The notes beneath the pieces are model-generated. The model searched no databases. It worked only from the letters and a program-made list of their open reading frames with translations, and was not told where the DNA came from. From Flavivirga aquimarina (GTDB lineage: Bacteria > Bacteroidota > Bacteroidia > Flavobacteriales > Flavobacteriaceae): DNA of 33,802 nucleotides. The translations under genes and the position numbers were made by a program. Every line of letters starts with the position of its first letter. Position 1 is the stretch's first letter. Location: contig NZ_JAUOEK010000089.1 of the NCBI RefSeq assembly GCF_030540835.1, forward strand, positions 1 through 33,802, in the 5' to 3' direction. This document shows, piece by piece, positions 15,893-24,176 of this stretch.

Positions 15893-17119
15893 ATGAAAGA
15901 ATTATTAAAAAAGTACGAAAATAAAACACCAGAAATAGTTTTTAATTGGAAAGATGCAGAAACAGATGCCGAAGGATGGGCAGTTATAAATTCATTACGT
16001 GGAGGAGCCGCTGGTGGGGGAACACGCATGCGAAAAGGACTGGATATGAATGAAGTTTTATCCTTAGCAAAAACTATGGAGATTAAGTTTACAGTTTCCG
16101 GACCTGCCATTGGAGGCGCCAAATCGGGCATAAATTTCGATCCTAACGATCCTCGAAAAAAAGGCGTATTAGAACGTTGGTATGCAGCTGTATCTCCATT
16201 ATTAAAAAGTTATTATGGAACAGGTGGTGATTTAAATGTAGATGAAATTCATGAAGTTATTCCAATCACTGAAGAAAGCGGGGTTTGGCATCCGCAAGAA
16301 GGTGTTTTTAATGGACATTTTAAGCCAACTGAGGCAGATAAGATAAATAGAATAGGCCAATTGAGACAAGGCGTTATTAAGGTAATAGAAAATCCTGATT
16401 ATTCCCCCGATGTATCACGAAAATATACGGTAGCAGATATGATTACTGGTTTTGGCGTTGCCGAGGCTGTTAAGCAGTATTATAATATTTATGGAGGTTC
16501 TGTAAAAGGAAAACGAGCGGTGATTCAAGGATTTGGAAATGTAGGAGCCGCCGCCGCTTTTTATTTATCACAAATGGGCGCTAAGGTTGTTGGTATTATA
16601 GATATAGCAGGAGGCTTAATAAATGAAGAAGGATTCACTTTTGAAGATATTACGAATCTGTTTCTTGCAAAAAATGGGAATACATTAGCTAGTAATAATT
16701 TAATTCCTTTTGAAGAAGCCAATGAAAAAATCTGGACTATTCAAACCGAAATTTTTGCGCCTTGTGCTGCATCTCGCCTAATTACAATTCATCAAATAGA
16801 CCAAATGATTGATAGTGGTTTGGAAGTTATTTCTTGTGGAGCCAATGTGCCTTTTGCCGACAAAGAAATTTTCTTTGGTCCAATCATGGAACATACAGAC
16901 TATAGAGTAAGTTTAATCCCGGATTTTATTTCTAATTGCGGCATGGCTCGTGTATTTGCGTATTTTATGGAGCGCAAAGTGCAAATGACAGATGAAGCAA
17001 TATTCAATGATACATCAAATATAATTAAAGAAGCACTGGAAAAAGTGTATAGTAAAAATCAATTAAAAACAGAAATTAGTGCTACAGCATTTGAAATAGC
17101 ACTAGAACAATTAATATAA
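15893..17119 (+). CDS. Glu/Leu/Phe/Val-type amino acid dehydrogenase
   Basis: A 408-aa NAD(P)-dependent oxidative deaminase of the Glu/Leu/Phe/Val family. The substrate domain shows SLRGGAAGGGTRMRKG and MEIKFTVSGPAIGGAKSGI with the catalytic Lys region, plus YYGTGGDLNVDE. The Rossmann domain has VIQGFGNVGAAAAF (GxGxxG), and ISCGANVPFAD follows. Length and motifs are nearer leucine dehydrogenases than classical GDH, but the substrate cannot be assigned. The nhaD gene starts 10 bases downstream, so the two are likely co-transcribed. Confidence 0.88.
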   Translation: MKELLKKYENKTPEIVFNWKDAETDAEGWAVINSLRGGAAGGGTRMRKGLDMNEVLSLAKTMEIKFTVSGPAIGGAKSGINFDPNDPRKKGVLERWYAAVSPLLKSYYGTGGDLNVDEIHEVIPITEESGVWHPQEGVFNGHFKPTEADKINRIGQLRQGVIKVIENPDYSPDVSRKYTVADMITGFGVAEAVKQYYNIYGGSVKGKRAVIQGFGNVGAAAAFYLSQMGAKVVGIIDIAGGLINEEGFTFEDITNLFLAKNGNTLASNNLIPFEEANEKIWTIQTEIFAPCAASRLITIHQIDQMIDSGLEVISCGANVPFADKEIFFGPIMEHTDYRVSLIPDFISNCGMARVFAYFMERKVQMTDEAIFNDTSNIIKEALEKVYSKNQLKTEISATAFEIALEQLI

Positions 17120-17129
17120 TATTTATTTT

Positions 17130-18521
17130 ATGGAAGCAGCAATTATTTTAGTATTCGTAATGGGCTATTTAGCTATTACTTTAGAACATAGTATTAAAAT
17201 TGATAAACTTATACCGGCATTAGTCATGATGGCTATTTGCTGGGCATTAATAGCATTAGGTTTAGAAAGCTTCCCGCAATGGTTCGATTCTGGAAAACAT
17301 GCTCTTTTAGAGAATTTCGGATTGCTTGAATATGAAGAAAAGACGCACCTTATGGAGGAAACCCTGTTACACCATTTAGGTAAAACATCAGAAATATTAG
17401 TGTTCCTTTTAGGCGCTATGACCATTGTTGAAATCATAGATTATTTTGATGGGTTCTCTACAATTAAAGATTTTATAAAGACCAAAAAGAAAACCAAAAT
17501 TTTATGGATTTTCTCAATTCTGGCATTTATTCTTTCAGCTATAATAGATAATCTTACCGCTACTATAGTACTTATTTCAATACTTCAAAAAATTGTAAAA
17601 GACAGAAGTGTACGTATTTGGTTTGCAGGTTTAATAATAATAGCAGCTAATGCTGGAGGTGCATGGTCACCTATAGGAGACGTAACAACGACTATGTTAT
17701 GGATTGGTAAAAAAGTAACAACAGGTCATTTAATAGGTTATTTATTTATACCGTCTCTTTTATGTATGGCAGTGCCATCATTAATAGCTTCATTTTTACC
17801 AGCATTTAAAGGGGATTTAGATATTGAAGAAACCAAAGAAAAAAAGAAATCTAAATTTAGTGCAACAATGCTTTATCTTGGTCTAGGAGCTATCGTTTTT
17901 GTGCCAATATTTAAGATGGTTACACACTTACCCCCTTATGTTGGAATGATGTTATCTTTAGGAGTCGTGGCAACTTTTGCCGAAATTTATAGTAGCTCTA
18001 AGTTTAGTATGACGGAGCATGGAGCCGAAGAAAGCGATGCACATGCCCAACACAGTCCGGTACATTATTCATTATCAAAAATAGAATTACCCAGTATATT
18101 ATTCTTTTTAGGTATATTGATGGCTGTAGCTGCTTTAGAATCTTTAGGGATTTTATTCGGATTTGCATCATCTTTACAAGAAACAATGCCTCAATTAGGA
18201 ACCGAAATGCACTCTGGAGGAGTATCAGATTTAGTAGTGTTACTGTTAGGTATAGGGTCTGCAGTTATAGATAACGTACCATTAGTAGCAGCTAGTTTAG
18301 GCATGTTCTCAGAACCATTAGATCATGAGTTATGGCATTTTATAGCCTTTTCTGCAGGAACAGGAGGAAGTATGTTGATCATAGGATCTGCAGCAGGAGT
18401 AGTTGCAATGGGAATGGAGAAAATAGATTTTTTCTGGTACTTAAAAAAGATCTCATGGTTGGCTTTAATCGGTTTTCTTGTAGGATCTGTCGCATTTATG
18501 GTAACTAGAATGCTGTTTTAA
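17130..18521 (+). CDS. nhaD: NhaD-type Na+/H+ antiporter
   Basis: A 463-aa inner-membrane protein with about 12 hydrophobic segments, exchanging Na+ or Li+ for protons as expected in a marine bacterium. NhaD-family landmarks: AIIDNLTATIVLISILQKI, AANAGGAWSPIGDVTTTMLW and, near the C-terminus, GIGSAVIDNVPLVAASLGM and SAGTGGSMLIIGSAAG. A His-rich cytosolic-loop-like segment (EHGAEESDAHAQHSPVH) lies mid-protein. It follows the dehydrogenase gene by 10 bases. A sodium gradient managed here would also power the SSS symporter at 4563-5951. Confidence 0.9.
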   Translation: MEAAIILVFVMGYLAITLEHSIKIDKLIPALVMMAICWALIALGLESFPQWFDSGKHALLENFGLLEYEEKTHLMEETLLHHLGKTSEILVFLLGAMTIVEIIDYFDGFSTIKDFIKTKKKTKILWIFSILAFILSAIIDNLTATIVLISILQKIVKDRSVRIWFAGLIIIAANAGGAWSPIGDVTTTMLWIGKKVTTGHLIGYLFIPSLLCMAVPSLIASFLPAFKGDLDIEETKEKKKSKFSATMLYLGLGAIVFVPIFKMVTHLPPYVGMMLSLGVVATFAEIYSSSKFSMTEHGAEESDAHAQHSPVHYSLSKIELPSILFFLGILMAVAALESLGILFGFASSLQETMPQLGTEMHSGGVSDLVVLLLGIGSAVIDNVPLVAASLGMFSEPLDHELWHFIAFSAGTGGSMLIIGSAAGVVAMGMEKIDFFWYLKKISWLALIGFLVGSVAFMVTRMLF

Positions 18522-18683
18522 TTAAAAAGTGTCTCTCGATTTTATAGAGTTTTCAAATAAAATTGCTATTATAGCAAAAGCGAAGATTTATAAATCCTTT
18601 TTCAAACTATACAAATAAGTAAAGTAAAGAGGTAATATAAGCTAAAAGTAATTTGCTATACTTTTATAAGAAAAGAAACGTTA

Positions 18684-18691
18684 TACATTTG
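18684..18691 (+). promoter_or_regulatory. -7 element upstream of exbB
   Basis: TACATTTG matches TAnnTTTG 17 bases before the exbB ATG. A TTTG at 18652-18655 is present, but at 28 bases spacing, longer than usual. This is the likely promoter of the exbB-exbD-tonB-folC operon. Confidence 0.45.
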
Positions 18692-18708
18692 CAATAAATT
18701 TAAATTAT

Positions 18709-19410
18709 ATGCTTAATACATTATTACAAAACGCACAAGAGGGAACAGAAGTGCTAACCGACGAAGAATCAGTTGAAAAAACGCTCTCAATTATAGAACT
18801 GATAGGCAGTGGTGGTGTTGCCGGACAATTTATTATAGCTGTTTTATTTATATTATTGGTTGGAGCCATTTATATTTATTTTGAACGCATTTTTGCTATC
18901 AAAGCAGCTTCTCAAGTAGATTCAAATTTCATGAATCAAATTAAAGACCACGTAAGTAACGGAAAAATTGATTCGGCACAAATGCTATGTGCTCAAGTAA
19001 ATTCACCTGTTTCCAGATTAATTGGAAAAGGAATTTCAAGAATAGGAAAACCATTGGCAGATATTAACACAGCTATTGAAAATGCCGGACGTTTAGAAAT
19101 TTATGGTTTAGAGAAGAATGTGAGTATCTTGGCAACAATCTCTGGAGCTGGACCTATGATTGGATTTCTTGGAACTGTTATTGGAATGATATTAGCAATA
19201 TTCGAACTTGCCAATGCCGGCGGAACGATACAAATGGATGTTTTAGCAAGTGGTTTGTATACGGCTATGACAACAACTGTTGCAGGGTTAATTGTAGGTA
19301 TTGTCGCTTATATAGCATATAATCATCTGGTAGTAAGAACAGATAAAGTAGTATATCAAATGGAAGCTAACTCTTTAGAGTTTCTAGATCATTTAAACGA
19401 ACCTACGTAA
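18709..19410 (+). CDS. exbB: MotA/TolQ/ExbB proton channel protein
   Basis: A 233-aa inner-membrane proton channel subunit of a TonB-type energiser. Three hydrophobic segments are visible: at about 38-60 (FIIAVLFILLVGAIYIYF), at about 145-165 (LATISGAGPMIGFLGTVIGMILA) and at about 185-205 (TAMTTTVAGLIVGIVAYIAY). The second contains the conserved GPMIGFLGTVIGMI core of the family. exbD starts one base after its stop. Partner genes exbD and tonB follow, and together they would energise TonB-dependent receptors such as the SusC here. Confidence 0.9.
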   Translation: MLNTLLQNAQEGTEVLTDEESVEKTLSIIELIGSGGVAGQFIIAVLFILLVGAIYIYFERIFAIKAASQVDSNFMNQIKDHVSNGKIDSAQMLCAQVNSPVSRLIGKGISRIGKPLADINTAIENAGRLEIYGLEKNVSILATISGAGPMIGFLGTVIGMILAIFELANAGGTIQMDVLASGLYTAMTTTVAGLIVGIVAYIAYNHLVVRTDKVVYQMEANSLEFLDHLNEPT

Positions 19411-19411
19411 T

Positions 19412-19804
19412 ATGAACTTTAGAGGAAGAAATAAAGTAACACCAGAATTCAATATGTCATCCATGACAGATATTGTATTCTTGCTTCTCATATTTTTTAT
19501 GATTGCTTCTACGCTGGTAACAACCAATGCTATTGATATTGTGTTGCCAAAGGCCAGTGGAAAGACGGAGAATAAAAAATCGGTAGCAGTAAGTATAAAA
19601 AAGAACTTAACTTATTATATAGATCAAAAACTTGTTGGAGTAAGTGTTTTAGAAAATGAATTACTAGCAGCTTTGTCTTCACAAGAAAAACCAACCATAG
19701 TTTTGAGAGCAGAGAAATCTGTTCCTGTAGAAAATGTGGTTAAGGTTATGGATATAGCTAATAGAAATAAGTTTAAAGTCATATTAGCGGTAAAACCTAA
19801 ATAA
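19412..19804 (+). CDS. exbD: ExbD/TolR-family biopolymer transport protein
   Basis: A 130-aa single-pass membrane protein. An N-terminal TPEFNMSSMTDIVFLLLIFFMIASTLV segment carries the essential proton-path Asp in the SMTDIVFLLLIFFM motif, followed by a periplasmic ExbD domain ending in RNKFKVILAVKPK. It starts one base after exbB and lies 15 bases before the tonB-like gene. Confidence 0.92.
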   Translation: MNFRGRNKVTPEFNMSSMTDIVFLLLIFFMIASTLVTTNAIDIVLPKASGKTENKKSVAVSIKKNLTYYIDQKLVGVSVLENELLAALSSQEKPTIVLRAEKSVPVENVVKVMDIANRNKFKVILAVKPK

Positions 19805-19819
19805 AAACAAATTTACTTA

Positions 19820-20671
19820 ATGAAGAAGTACTTCAAGACCAAACATGAAAAAGATTCGGCAAAATTAACAGCATTAATTGCAGTTATTATATTGTTGTTG
19901 CTTTTTGTGGTTGGAGCGCCTTATATGGATCCTCCGGAAGAGTATGGCGTTGCAGTAAATTTTGGAAACTCTAATGTTGGTAAAGGAAGAGTACAACCGT
20001 TAAAACCTGTAAAATCCGAACCTAGAAAAGTAGAGCAACCGCCACAACCGGACGTATCTAAATCGGAGCCAACAAAAGCTTCTGAGGTTAAGGAAGAAGT
20101 ACTAACAGAAGACAATGCCGAAACGATAGCTATTAAAAAGCAAAAAGAGGCAGAAGCCAAAGCAAAAGCTATTGCAGATGCTAAAGCCAAGGCAGAGGCC
20201 GATAGAATTGCTAAAGAGAAACGAGAGCAAGAAGAGAAAAAAAGGAAGTTAGATGCGTTAATTGGAGGCGTAAGCAAATCTGAAGGCACTGAGACTGGTA
20301 GCGAAGGTAATGATAACAGAGCCGGAGATAAAGGACAGTTGGACGGGAATCCTTATGCACCAAGTTATTTTGGTGGAAAAGGCACAGGAAGTGGTGGTGT
20401 AGGTTATGGACTTAATGGTCGCGGTAGAGCAACATTTAAAAGACTTAAACAAGATTGTAACGAATCTGGGTTGGTTATTGTAAAGATTATAGTAAACCAG
20501 AGTGGAAATGTTATTGAAGCAGTTCCCGGTGTAAAAGGAACTACCAATACGGCATCGTGTTTATTAGAACCTGCAAAAAAAATAGCTTTATCACATAAAT
20601 GGCCGGCAGACTCTAAAGCGCCAGCAAAGCAAATTGGTTTTGTGAAAGTAAACTTCCAACTAGGACAGTAG
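19820..20671 (+). CDS. TonB-like energy transducer
   Basis: A 283-aa protein with one N-terminal membrane anchor (LTALIAVIILLLLFVVGAPY). A long periplasmic linker follows: proline/lysine rich at about 58-95, then an Ala/Lys/Glu-rich charged helix (about 105-145) and a glycine-rich stretch. A C-terminal TonB-fold domain (about 205-283) contains GLVIVKIIVNQSGNVIEAVPG. The C-terminal Cys pair (DCNE and ASCLLEP) is seen in Bacteroidota TonB proteins. It connects the ExbBD motor to outer-membrane receptors. folC starts 3 bases downstream. Confidence 0.85.
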   Translation: MKKYFKTKHEKDSAKLTALIAVIILLLLFVVGAPYMDPPEEYGVAVNFGNSNVGKGRVQPLKPVKSEPRKVEQPPQPDVSKSEPTKASEVKEEVLTEDNAETIAIKKQKEAEAKAKAIADAKAKAEADRIAKEKREQEEKKRKLDALIGGVSKSEGTETGSEGNDNRAGDKGQLDGNPYAPSYFGGKGTGSGGVGYGLNGRGRATFKRLKQDCNESGLVIVKIIVNQSGNVIEAVPGVKGTTNTASCLLEPAKKIALSHKWPADSKAPAKQIGFVKVNFQLGQ

Positions 20672-20674
20672 CAA

Positions 20675-21892
20675 ATGACGTATCAGGATACACTAAATTG
20701 GATGTTTTCTCAACTGCCAATGTATCAACGAGAAGGTAAAGCGGCATTCAAAAAAGATTTATCCAATACCCTCATATTAGCAACATATTTGCATAACCCC
20801 GAGCGAAATTTTAAATCTATACATGTCGCCGGAACCAACGGAAAAGGATCTACAAGCCATATGTTGGCATCTGTTTTACAAGAAGCAGGGTATAAAGTCG
20901 GCTTGTACACATCGCCGCATTTAAAAGATTTTAGAGAGCGTATAAGAATAAACGGTAAGGTTATTAGCGAACAATTTGTAACAGGCTTTATAAAACAAAA
21001 TAAATCATTTTTTGAGGCAAATTCTTTATCGTTTTTTGAAATGACGGTTGGTATGGCTTTCGAATATTTTTCAAAAGAAAAAGTAGATATCGCTGTTGTA
21101 GAAGTTGGTCTGGGAGGTCGTTTAGATTCAACAAACATTATAACTCCAGAAGTATCTGTTATAACCAATATAGGCTTGGACCATACCCTATTTTTAGGAA
21201 CGACACTTAAAGCTATTGCGTTTGAAAAAGGAGGTATTATAAAACCAAATGTTCCAGTTGTAATTGGAGAAACGCACAAAGAAACGGTTTCTGTTTTTAA
21301 AGATTTGGCTAATAAGAATAATTCTAAGATTGTATTTGCAGACAAAGAGATTACAAAAGCTTATAAATCTGATTTGTTAGGAACTTATCAAGCCAAAAAT
21401 GTTAAAACGGTTATGCAAACCATTAATGAACTAAAAATTAAAGGATTTAAAGTTTCCGAAAAGCATTTAAAAGAAGGCTTAACTAAAACAATTAAAAACA
21501 CAGGTTTATTAGGGCGGTGGCAGGTTATAAAAGAAAACCCAAAAGTGGTTTGCGATACGGGGCATAATAGAGAGGGCTTAAGCTATGTTATAAATCAAAT
21601 ATCTAACGAAACTTATAACGAGTTGCATATGGTCTTGGGTGTTGTGGATGATAAAGATTTAAGTTCTATTATAGATTTATTTCCTAAAAATGCGACTTAT
21701 TACTTTTGTAAACCAGATATTAACCGTGGTTTGAATGCCCATGAGCTAAAACTTTTTTTTAATAAACATGGCTTGATTGGCGAAGCGTACCATTCTGTTA
21801 ATGATGCATATAAAACCGTATTAAATAATTCTAAACAAGATGATTTTATATTTATAGGGGGAAGTACATTTGTGGTGGCAGAAATAATTTAA
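20675..21892 (+). CDS. folC: Bifunctional folylpolyglutamate synthase/dihydrofolate synthase
   Basis: A 405-aa Mur-ligase-fold ATP-dependent enzyme adding glutamate to dihydropteroate or folate. Signature sequences: the P-loop HVAGTNGKGSTSHMLA, GLYTSPHLKDFRERI, VEVGLGGRLDSTN, TNIGLDHTLFLG, the carbamylated-Lys region IAFEKGGIIK, and CDTGHNREG in the C-terminal domain. The tight spacing to the tonB-like gene (3 bases) implies the last position in the exbB operon. No anomaly is seen. Confidence 0.93.
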   Translation: MTYQDTLNWMFSQLPMYQREGKAAFKKDLSNTLILATYLHNPERNFKSIHVAGTNGKGSTSHMLASVLQEAGYKVGLYTSPHLKDFRERIRINGKVISEQFVTGFIKQNKSFFEANSLSFFEMTVGMAFEYFSKEKVDIAVVEVGLGGRLDSTNIITPEVSVITNIGLDHTLFLGTTLKAIAFEKGGIIKPNVPVVIGETHKETVSVFKDLANKNNSKIVFADKEITKAYKSDLLGTYQAKNVKTVMQTINELKIKGFKVSEKHLKEGLTKTIKNTGLLGRWQVIKENPKVVCDTGHNREGLSYVINQISNETYNELHMVLGVVDDKDLSSIIDLFPKNATYYFCKPDINRGLNAHELKLFFNKHGLIGEAYHSVNDAYKTVLNNSKQDDFIFIGGSTFVVAEII

Positions 21893-21910
21893 TTTTTTAT
21901 TGAAAAAGTT

Positions 21911-21940
21911 TTTGCAATATTAAAAACTCCGTTATATTTG
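21911..21940 (+). promoter_or_regulatory. Promoter of tRNA-Val
   Basis: TTTG (21911-21914) and TATATTTG (21933-21940) are separated by 18 bases, a full match to the Bacteroidota promoter consensus, 30 bases upstream of the tRNA. Confidence 0.75.
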
Positions 21941-21969
21941 CATCCCGATAGCAATCAGGTCTATTTAGA

Positions 21970-22044
21970 GGGCGCGTAGCTCAGTTGGTTCAGAGCACTT
22001 GGTTTACACCCAAGGGGTCAGGGGTTCGAATCCCTTCGCGCCCA
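21970..22044 (+). tRNA. tRNA-Val (anticodon TAC)
   Basis: A 75-base cloverleaf: acceptor GGGCGCG pairs with CGCGCCC, D-stem GCTC/GAGC, anticodon stem CTTGG/CCAAG with loop TTTACAC (anticodon TAC, valine), T-arm AGGGG-TTCGAAT-CCCTT, discriminator A. No CCA is encoded. It is followed at once by a terminator and a recombinase remnant, so it may have served as an integration site. Confidence 0.96.
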
Positions 22045-22050
22045 CAGAAA

Positions 22051-22086
22051 AAAAATCTCAACGGATATGTTGGGATTTTTTTGTTT
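22051..22086 (+). terminator. Intrinsic terminator after tRNA-Val
   Basis: AAAAATCTCAAC (22051-22062) pairs with GTTGGGATTTTT (22069-22080) with one G-T pair and a six-base loop, running into a T-rich tail. It is a strong rho-independent terminator placed 6 bases after the tRNA. Confidence 0.85.
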
Positions 22087-22108
22087 TAATCAGAATTTAT
22101 GGGTTTTT

Positions 22109-22201
22109 ATCTTGATGCGTTATAATTCTAATAAAACTACAGAAATTTATACACATGTTGCTACAAAGTCCTTTACAGACATTGAAGATTTATTATCTTA
22201 G
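22109..22201 (+). pseudogene. C-terminal remnant of a tyrosine recombinase/integrase
   Basis: In the frame ending with TAG at 22199-22201 the sequence reads NSNKTTEIYTHVATKSF then TDIEDLLS. This matches the C-terminus of Bacteroidota phage-type integrases around the catalytic tyrosine (xxTTEIYTHV). The upstream catalytic R and HxxR boxes are missing: the frame runs back into the tRNA terminator. It marks an old tRNA-Val-associated integration. Its TAG is directly followed by the palindromic repeat copy at 22211-22241. Confidence 0.7.
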
Positions 22202-22210
22202 TGCATATAA

Positions 22211-22241
22211 TAGATATATGGTTAATATTAACTATATGTTT
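22211..22241. repeat. Palindromic repeat copy 1 (core GTTAATATTAAC)
   Basis: An imperfect inverted repeat centred between 22226 and 22227 with core GTTAATATTAAC. It is nearly the same sequence as copy 2 at 26103-26134 (about 30 bases differing at only a few positions). It lies between the integrase remnant and the membrane-protein gene. Confidence 0.75.
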
Positions 22242-22260
22242 TATTGTCGGTAATTTGATA

Positions 22261-23271
22261 ATGACGAAAAAAAAGACAATTGAATACAATAAAATTACAA
22301 TAATTCTAATAATCATTGGAATCTTTATTTTGACTTTTTTAGGGTATATTATCTTCCGTACTTACCAAAGCCAAAATAGTCTATTATCGATTATGACTAT
22401 TCCATTGATTTTAGGAATTGTCTTCGAGAATAGAAGATTATCATCTGACTGGAAAGATATTCTCTTAAAAATTACAATAGCACTTGCCTTAAGCTTCATT
22501 GCGTTTTTACCAGGAAAAAATGAACGAAATTATAGTTTTGAACATCATATCGAAATTTGGCCATATTTTTTCATTGGTTTTTTTGTCCTTGCTTCAGTAA
22601 TTCATCACGAAAAAAAAATAATTCCAAAATTGACAGAAGGAATTACACTATTACAATCAATTTCAATCATTTATTGGATTGTAGACATTGGATTTTTAAA
22701 CCTCAAAAATGTATTTGTGTACTTATTAATCGGAATTGGATTGGTTTTCAGTATTATTTCTTTCATACACGCATTCTCATATATAAAACTAACTCGGAAT
22801 GCTAGACTTTTTTTGAGTATTTGGAGTTCCGTGATTATGATAATTTTTGCGGTTGATCATATTTACAGAGTTTTCAATTTTAATTATTTTGTTGACTATA
22901 AAATAATTAATGATGGATTAAATGTACTACAGTACTTCTTACTTGGAGTTTCTTTAATTTACATTTTTCAAAACGCAATAATGCTATTAGAATACTTCCC
23001 TTCAAAAAGTAGAGCTTATAACAAAGAGCATTTAAAAGATATAAGAAAAATGAATAAAACTCATATAGAAAGATATTCGACAAATCAAATTAGAATATTT
23101 GATTCATTGTTTGCTTTGCTATTTATATCTGGAATTTATTATTGGAACTATAAGTGTCAAATAATGCCAAGACATACATTGATTTGGTTAATATTTTGGA
23201 TTTTCCCATTTATAATTTGGCTTAAAGATTTACTAAACGAAAAAATAAAAACTATATCCAGCACAGTATAA
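22261..23271 (+). CDS. Polytopic membrane protein of unknown function
   Basis: From the ATG at 22261 this is a 336-aa protein with about 9-10 strongly hydrophobic segments and no recognisable catalytic motif. A cytosolic-looking charged stretch (SKSRAYNKEHLKDIRKMNKTHIE) sits before the last two segments. The frame also opens at a GTG at 22201, but those 20 codons are the translated palindromic repeat, so I prefer 22261. Very AT-rich, with Ile/Phe/Lys-rich content typical of accessory genes. It is followed by a decayed stem-loop site (23262-23384). Function unknown; gene reality is likely because of length and a consistent membrane pattern. Confidence 0.65.
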   Translation: MTKKKTIEYNKITIILIIIGIFILTFLGYIIFRTYQSQNSLLSIMTIPLILGIVFENRRLSSDWKDILLKITIALALSFIAFLPGKNERNYSFEHHIEIWPYFFIGFFVLASVIHHEKKIIPKLTEGITLLQSISIIYWIVDIGFLNLKNVFVYLLIGIGLVFSIISFIHAFSYIKLTRNARLFLSIWSSVIMIIFAVDHIYRVFNFNYFVDYKIINDGLNVLQYFLLGVSLIYIFQNAIMLLEYFPSKSRAYNKEHLKDIRKMNKTHIERYSTNQIRIFDSLFALLFISGIYYWNYKCQIMPRHTLIWLIFWIFPFIIWLKDLLNEKIKTISSTV

Positions 23272-23384
23272 AATTAATTACTAGTGCAAACTTACTTACG
23301 AAAATCCTTGCGGATTTTCTATTCGGTTTGTATTTGTTAAATTAGATGCTTGAAAAATGCAACTAATCTTACATATAACCATTG
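23262..23384 (+). other. Decayed cassette-end stem-loop (attC-like)
   Basis: GTATAAAATTAATTAC-type left arm (from about 23268) and a right arm near 23360-23378 (CAACTAATCTTACATATAAC) are roughly complementary. Between them lies a perfect apical hairpin GAAAATCC-TTGC-GGATTTTC (23300-23319). The apical region and the bases after it resemble those of the site at 27339-27473. The usual GTT box is altered (CCATTGCC), and no complementary start is found upstream, so it is probably an inactive relic. A minus-strand 67-codon frame here is a by-product. Confidence 0.45.
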
Positions 23385-23523
23385 CCATTAAGAAAACACT
23401 AATAAACAAAAGATGTTTTAAAGCAAAGAATTGAGTTAAAAATAAGTAGCATTGGTTAACTTGCTTTTGTAATAACACAAAACTTGCACAAAGATTCATG
23501 CTTAATGACTTATAATATTATTT

Positions 23524-24102
23524 ATGACCCAAAATAAAGATTCATTAATACATTTTATCCTAAGTATTGTGCCTATTCCGCTAATCGAAGCACAGGAAAT
23601 AGCACAAGGTTTTCATCCTGTCCGATTTAAAAAAGGAGATTTCCTATTGCGAGAAAAGACCATTAGTGATGATTACCTTTATCTCGAAAAAGGATTGATG
23701 CGTACATTTCTTTTTGACTTGGAAGGCAATGAGATAACCATCGATTTTTTCCTTGAAAACAATATCGTTTTTGAAGTCACTTCCTTTTTTAATAGAGTTG
23801 CCTCAGAAGCTAATATACAAGCCATAACCGATTGTATAGGATTTAAGATTTCGTGTGAGAAACTTAATATGCTGTTTCATCAAAAACCAGCTTTTCGTGA
23901 TTTTGGACGAGCCATTTTAGTTAAAGAGTTTATGGCTTCCAAAAAGCGAAACTATGGTATGATTAACAAAACGGCAGAGCAACGCTATAAAGAATTATTA
24001 GCGACGAAACCACAAATTTTAAAGCATTCACCCTTAAAATACATCGCTTCATATTTAGGTATTACAGATAGCACACTCAGCAGATTAAGAAGAAAAACAT
24101 AA
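23524..24102 (+). CDS. Crp/Fnr-family transcriptional regulator
   Basis: A 192-aa protein with an N-terminal cyclic-nucleotide-binding-like jelly roll (about 25-125: RFKKGDFLLREKTISDDYLYLEKGLMRTF, then GNEITIDFFLENN). A C-terminal helix-turn-helix follows (LKYIASYLGITDSTLSRLRR at about 170-190). No Cys cluster for an Fe-S centre is present, and the phosphate-binding cassette of true CRP is not obvious. This matches the many Bacteroidota Crp/Fnr regulators of unknown ligand. It is followed by a membrane-protein gene 74 bases away, with an inverted repeat in the gap that could be its operator. Confidence 0.85.
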   Translation: MTQNKDSLIHFILSIVPIPLIEAQEIAQGFHPVRFKKGDFLLREKTISDDYLYLEKGLMRTFLFDLEGNEITIDFFLENNIVFEVTSFFNRVASEANIQAITDCIGFKISCEKLNMLFHQKPAFRDFGRAILVKEFMASKKRNYGMINKTAEQRYKELLATKPQILKHSPLKYIASYLGITDSTLSRLRRKT

Positions 24103-24127
24103 AACCTGTATTTCTTGCCTTTTGTCA

Positions 24128-24150
24128 AGTAGAATAAATTTATTTCTACT
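24128..24150. promoter_or_regulatory. Inverted repeat AGTAGAA-N9-TTCTACT, candidate operator
   Basis: Perfect 7-bp half-sites separated by 9 bases (TAAATTTAT) lie between the Crp/Fnr-type gene and the membrane-protein gene, 27 bases before the latter's ATG. Spacing and symmetry suit a dimeric regulator such as the one encoded just upstream. Confidence 0.4.
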
Positions 24151-24176
24151 GAATTTTGTGTCATAAAAATTACATT

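Noticed and set aside
23296-23499. 67-codon minus-strand frame ending in NRIENPQGFS
   Set aside because: It is the apical hairpin of the decayed stem-loop site read through; the similar peptide (QTENPRGFS) at 27264-27446 comes from site B, so both are repeat by-products.
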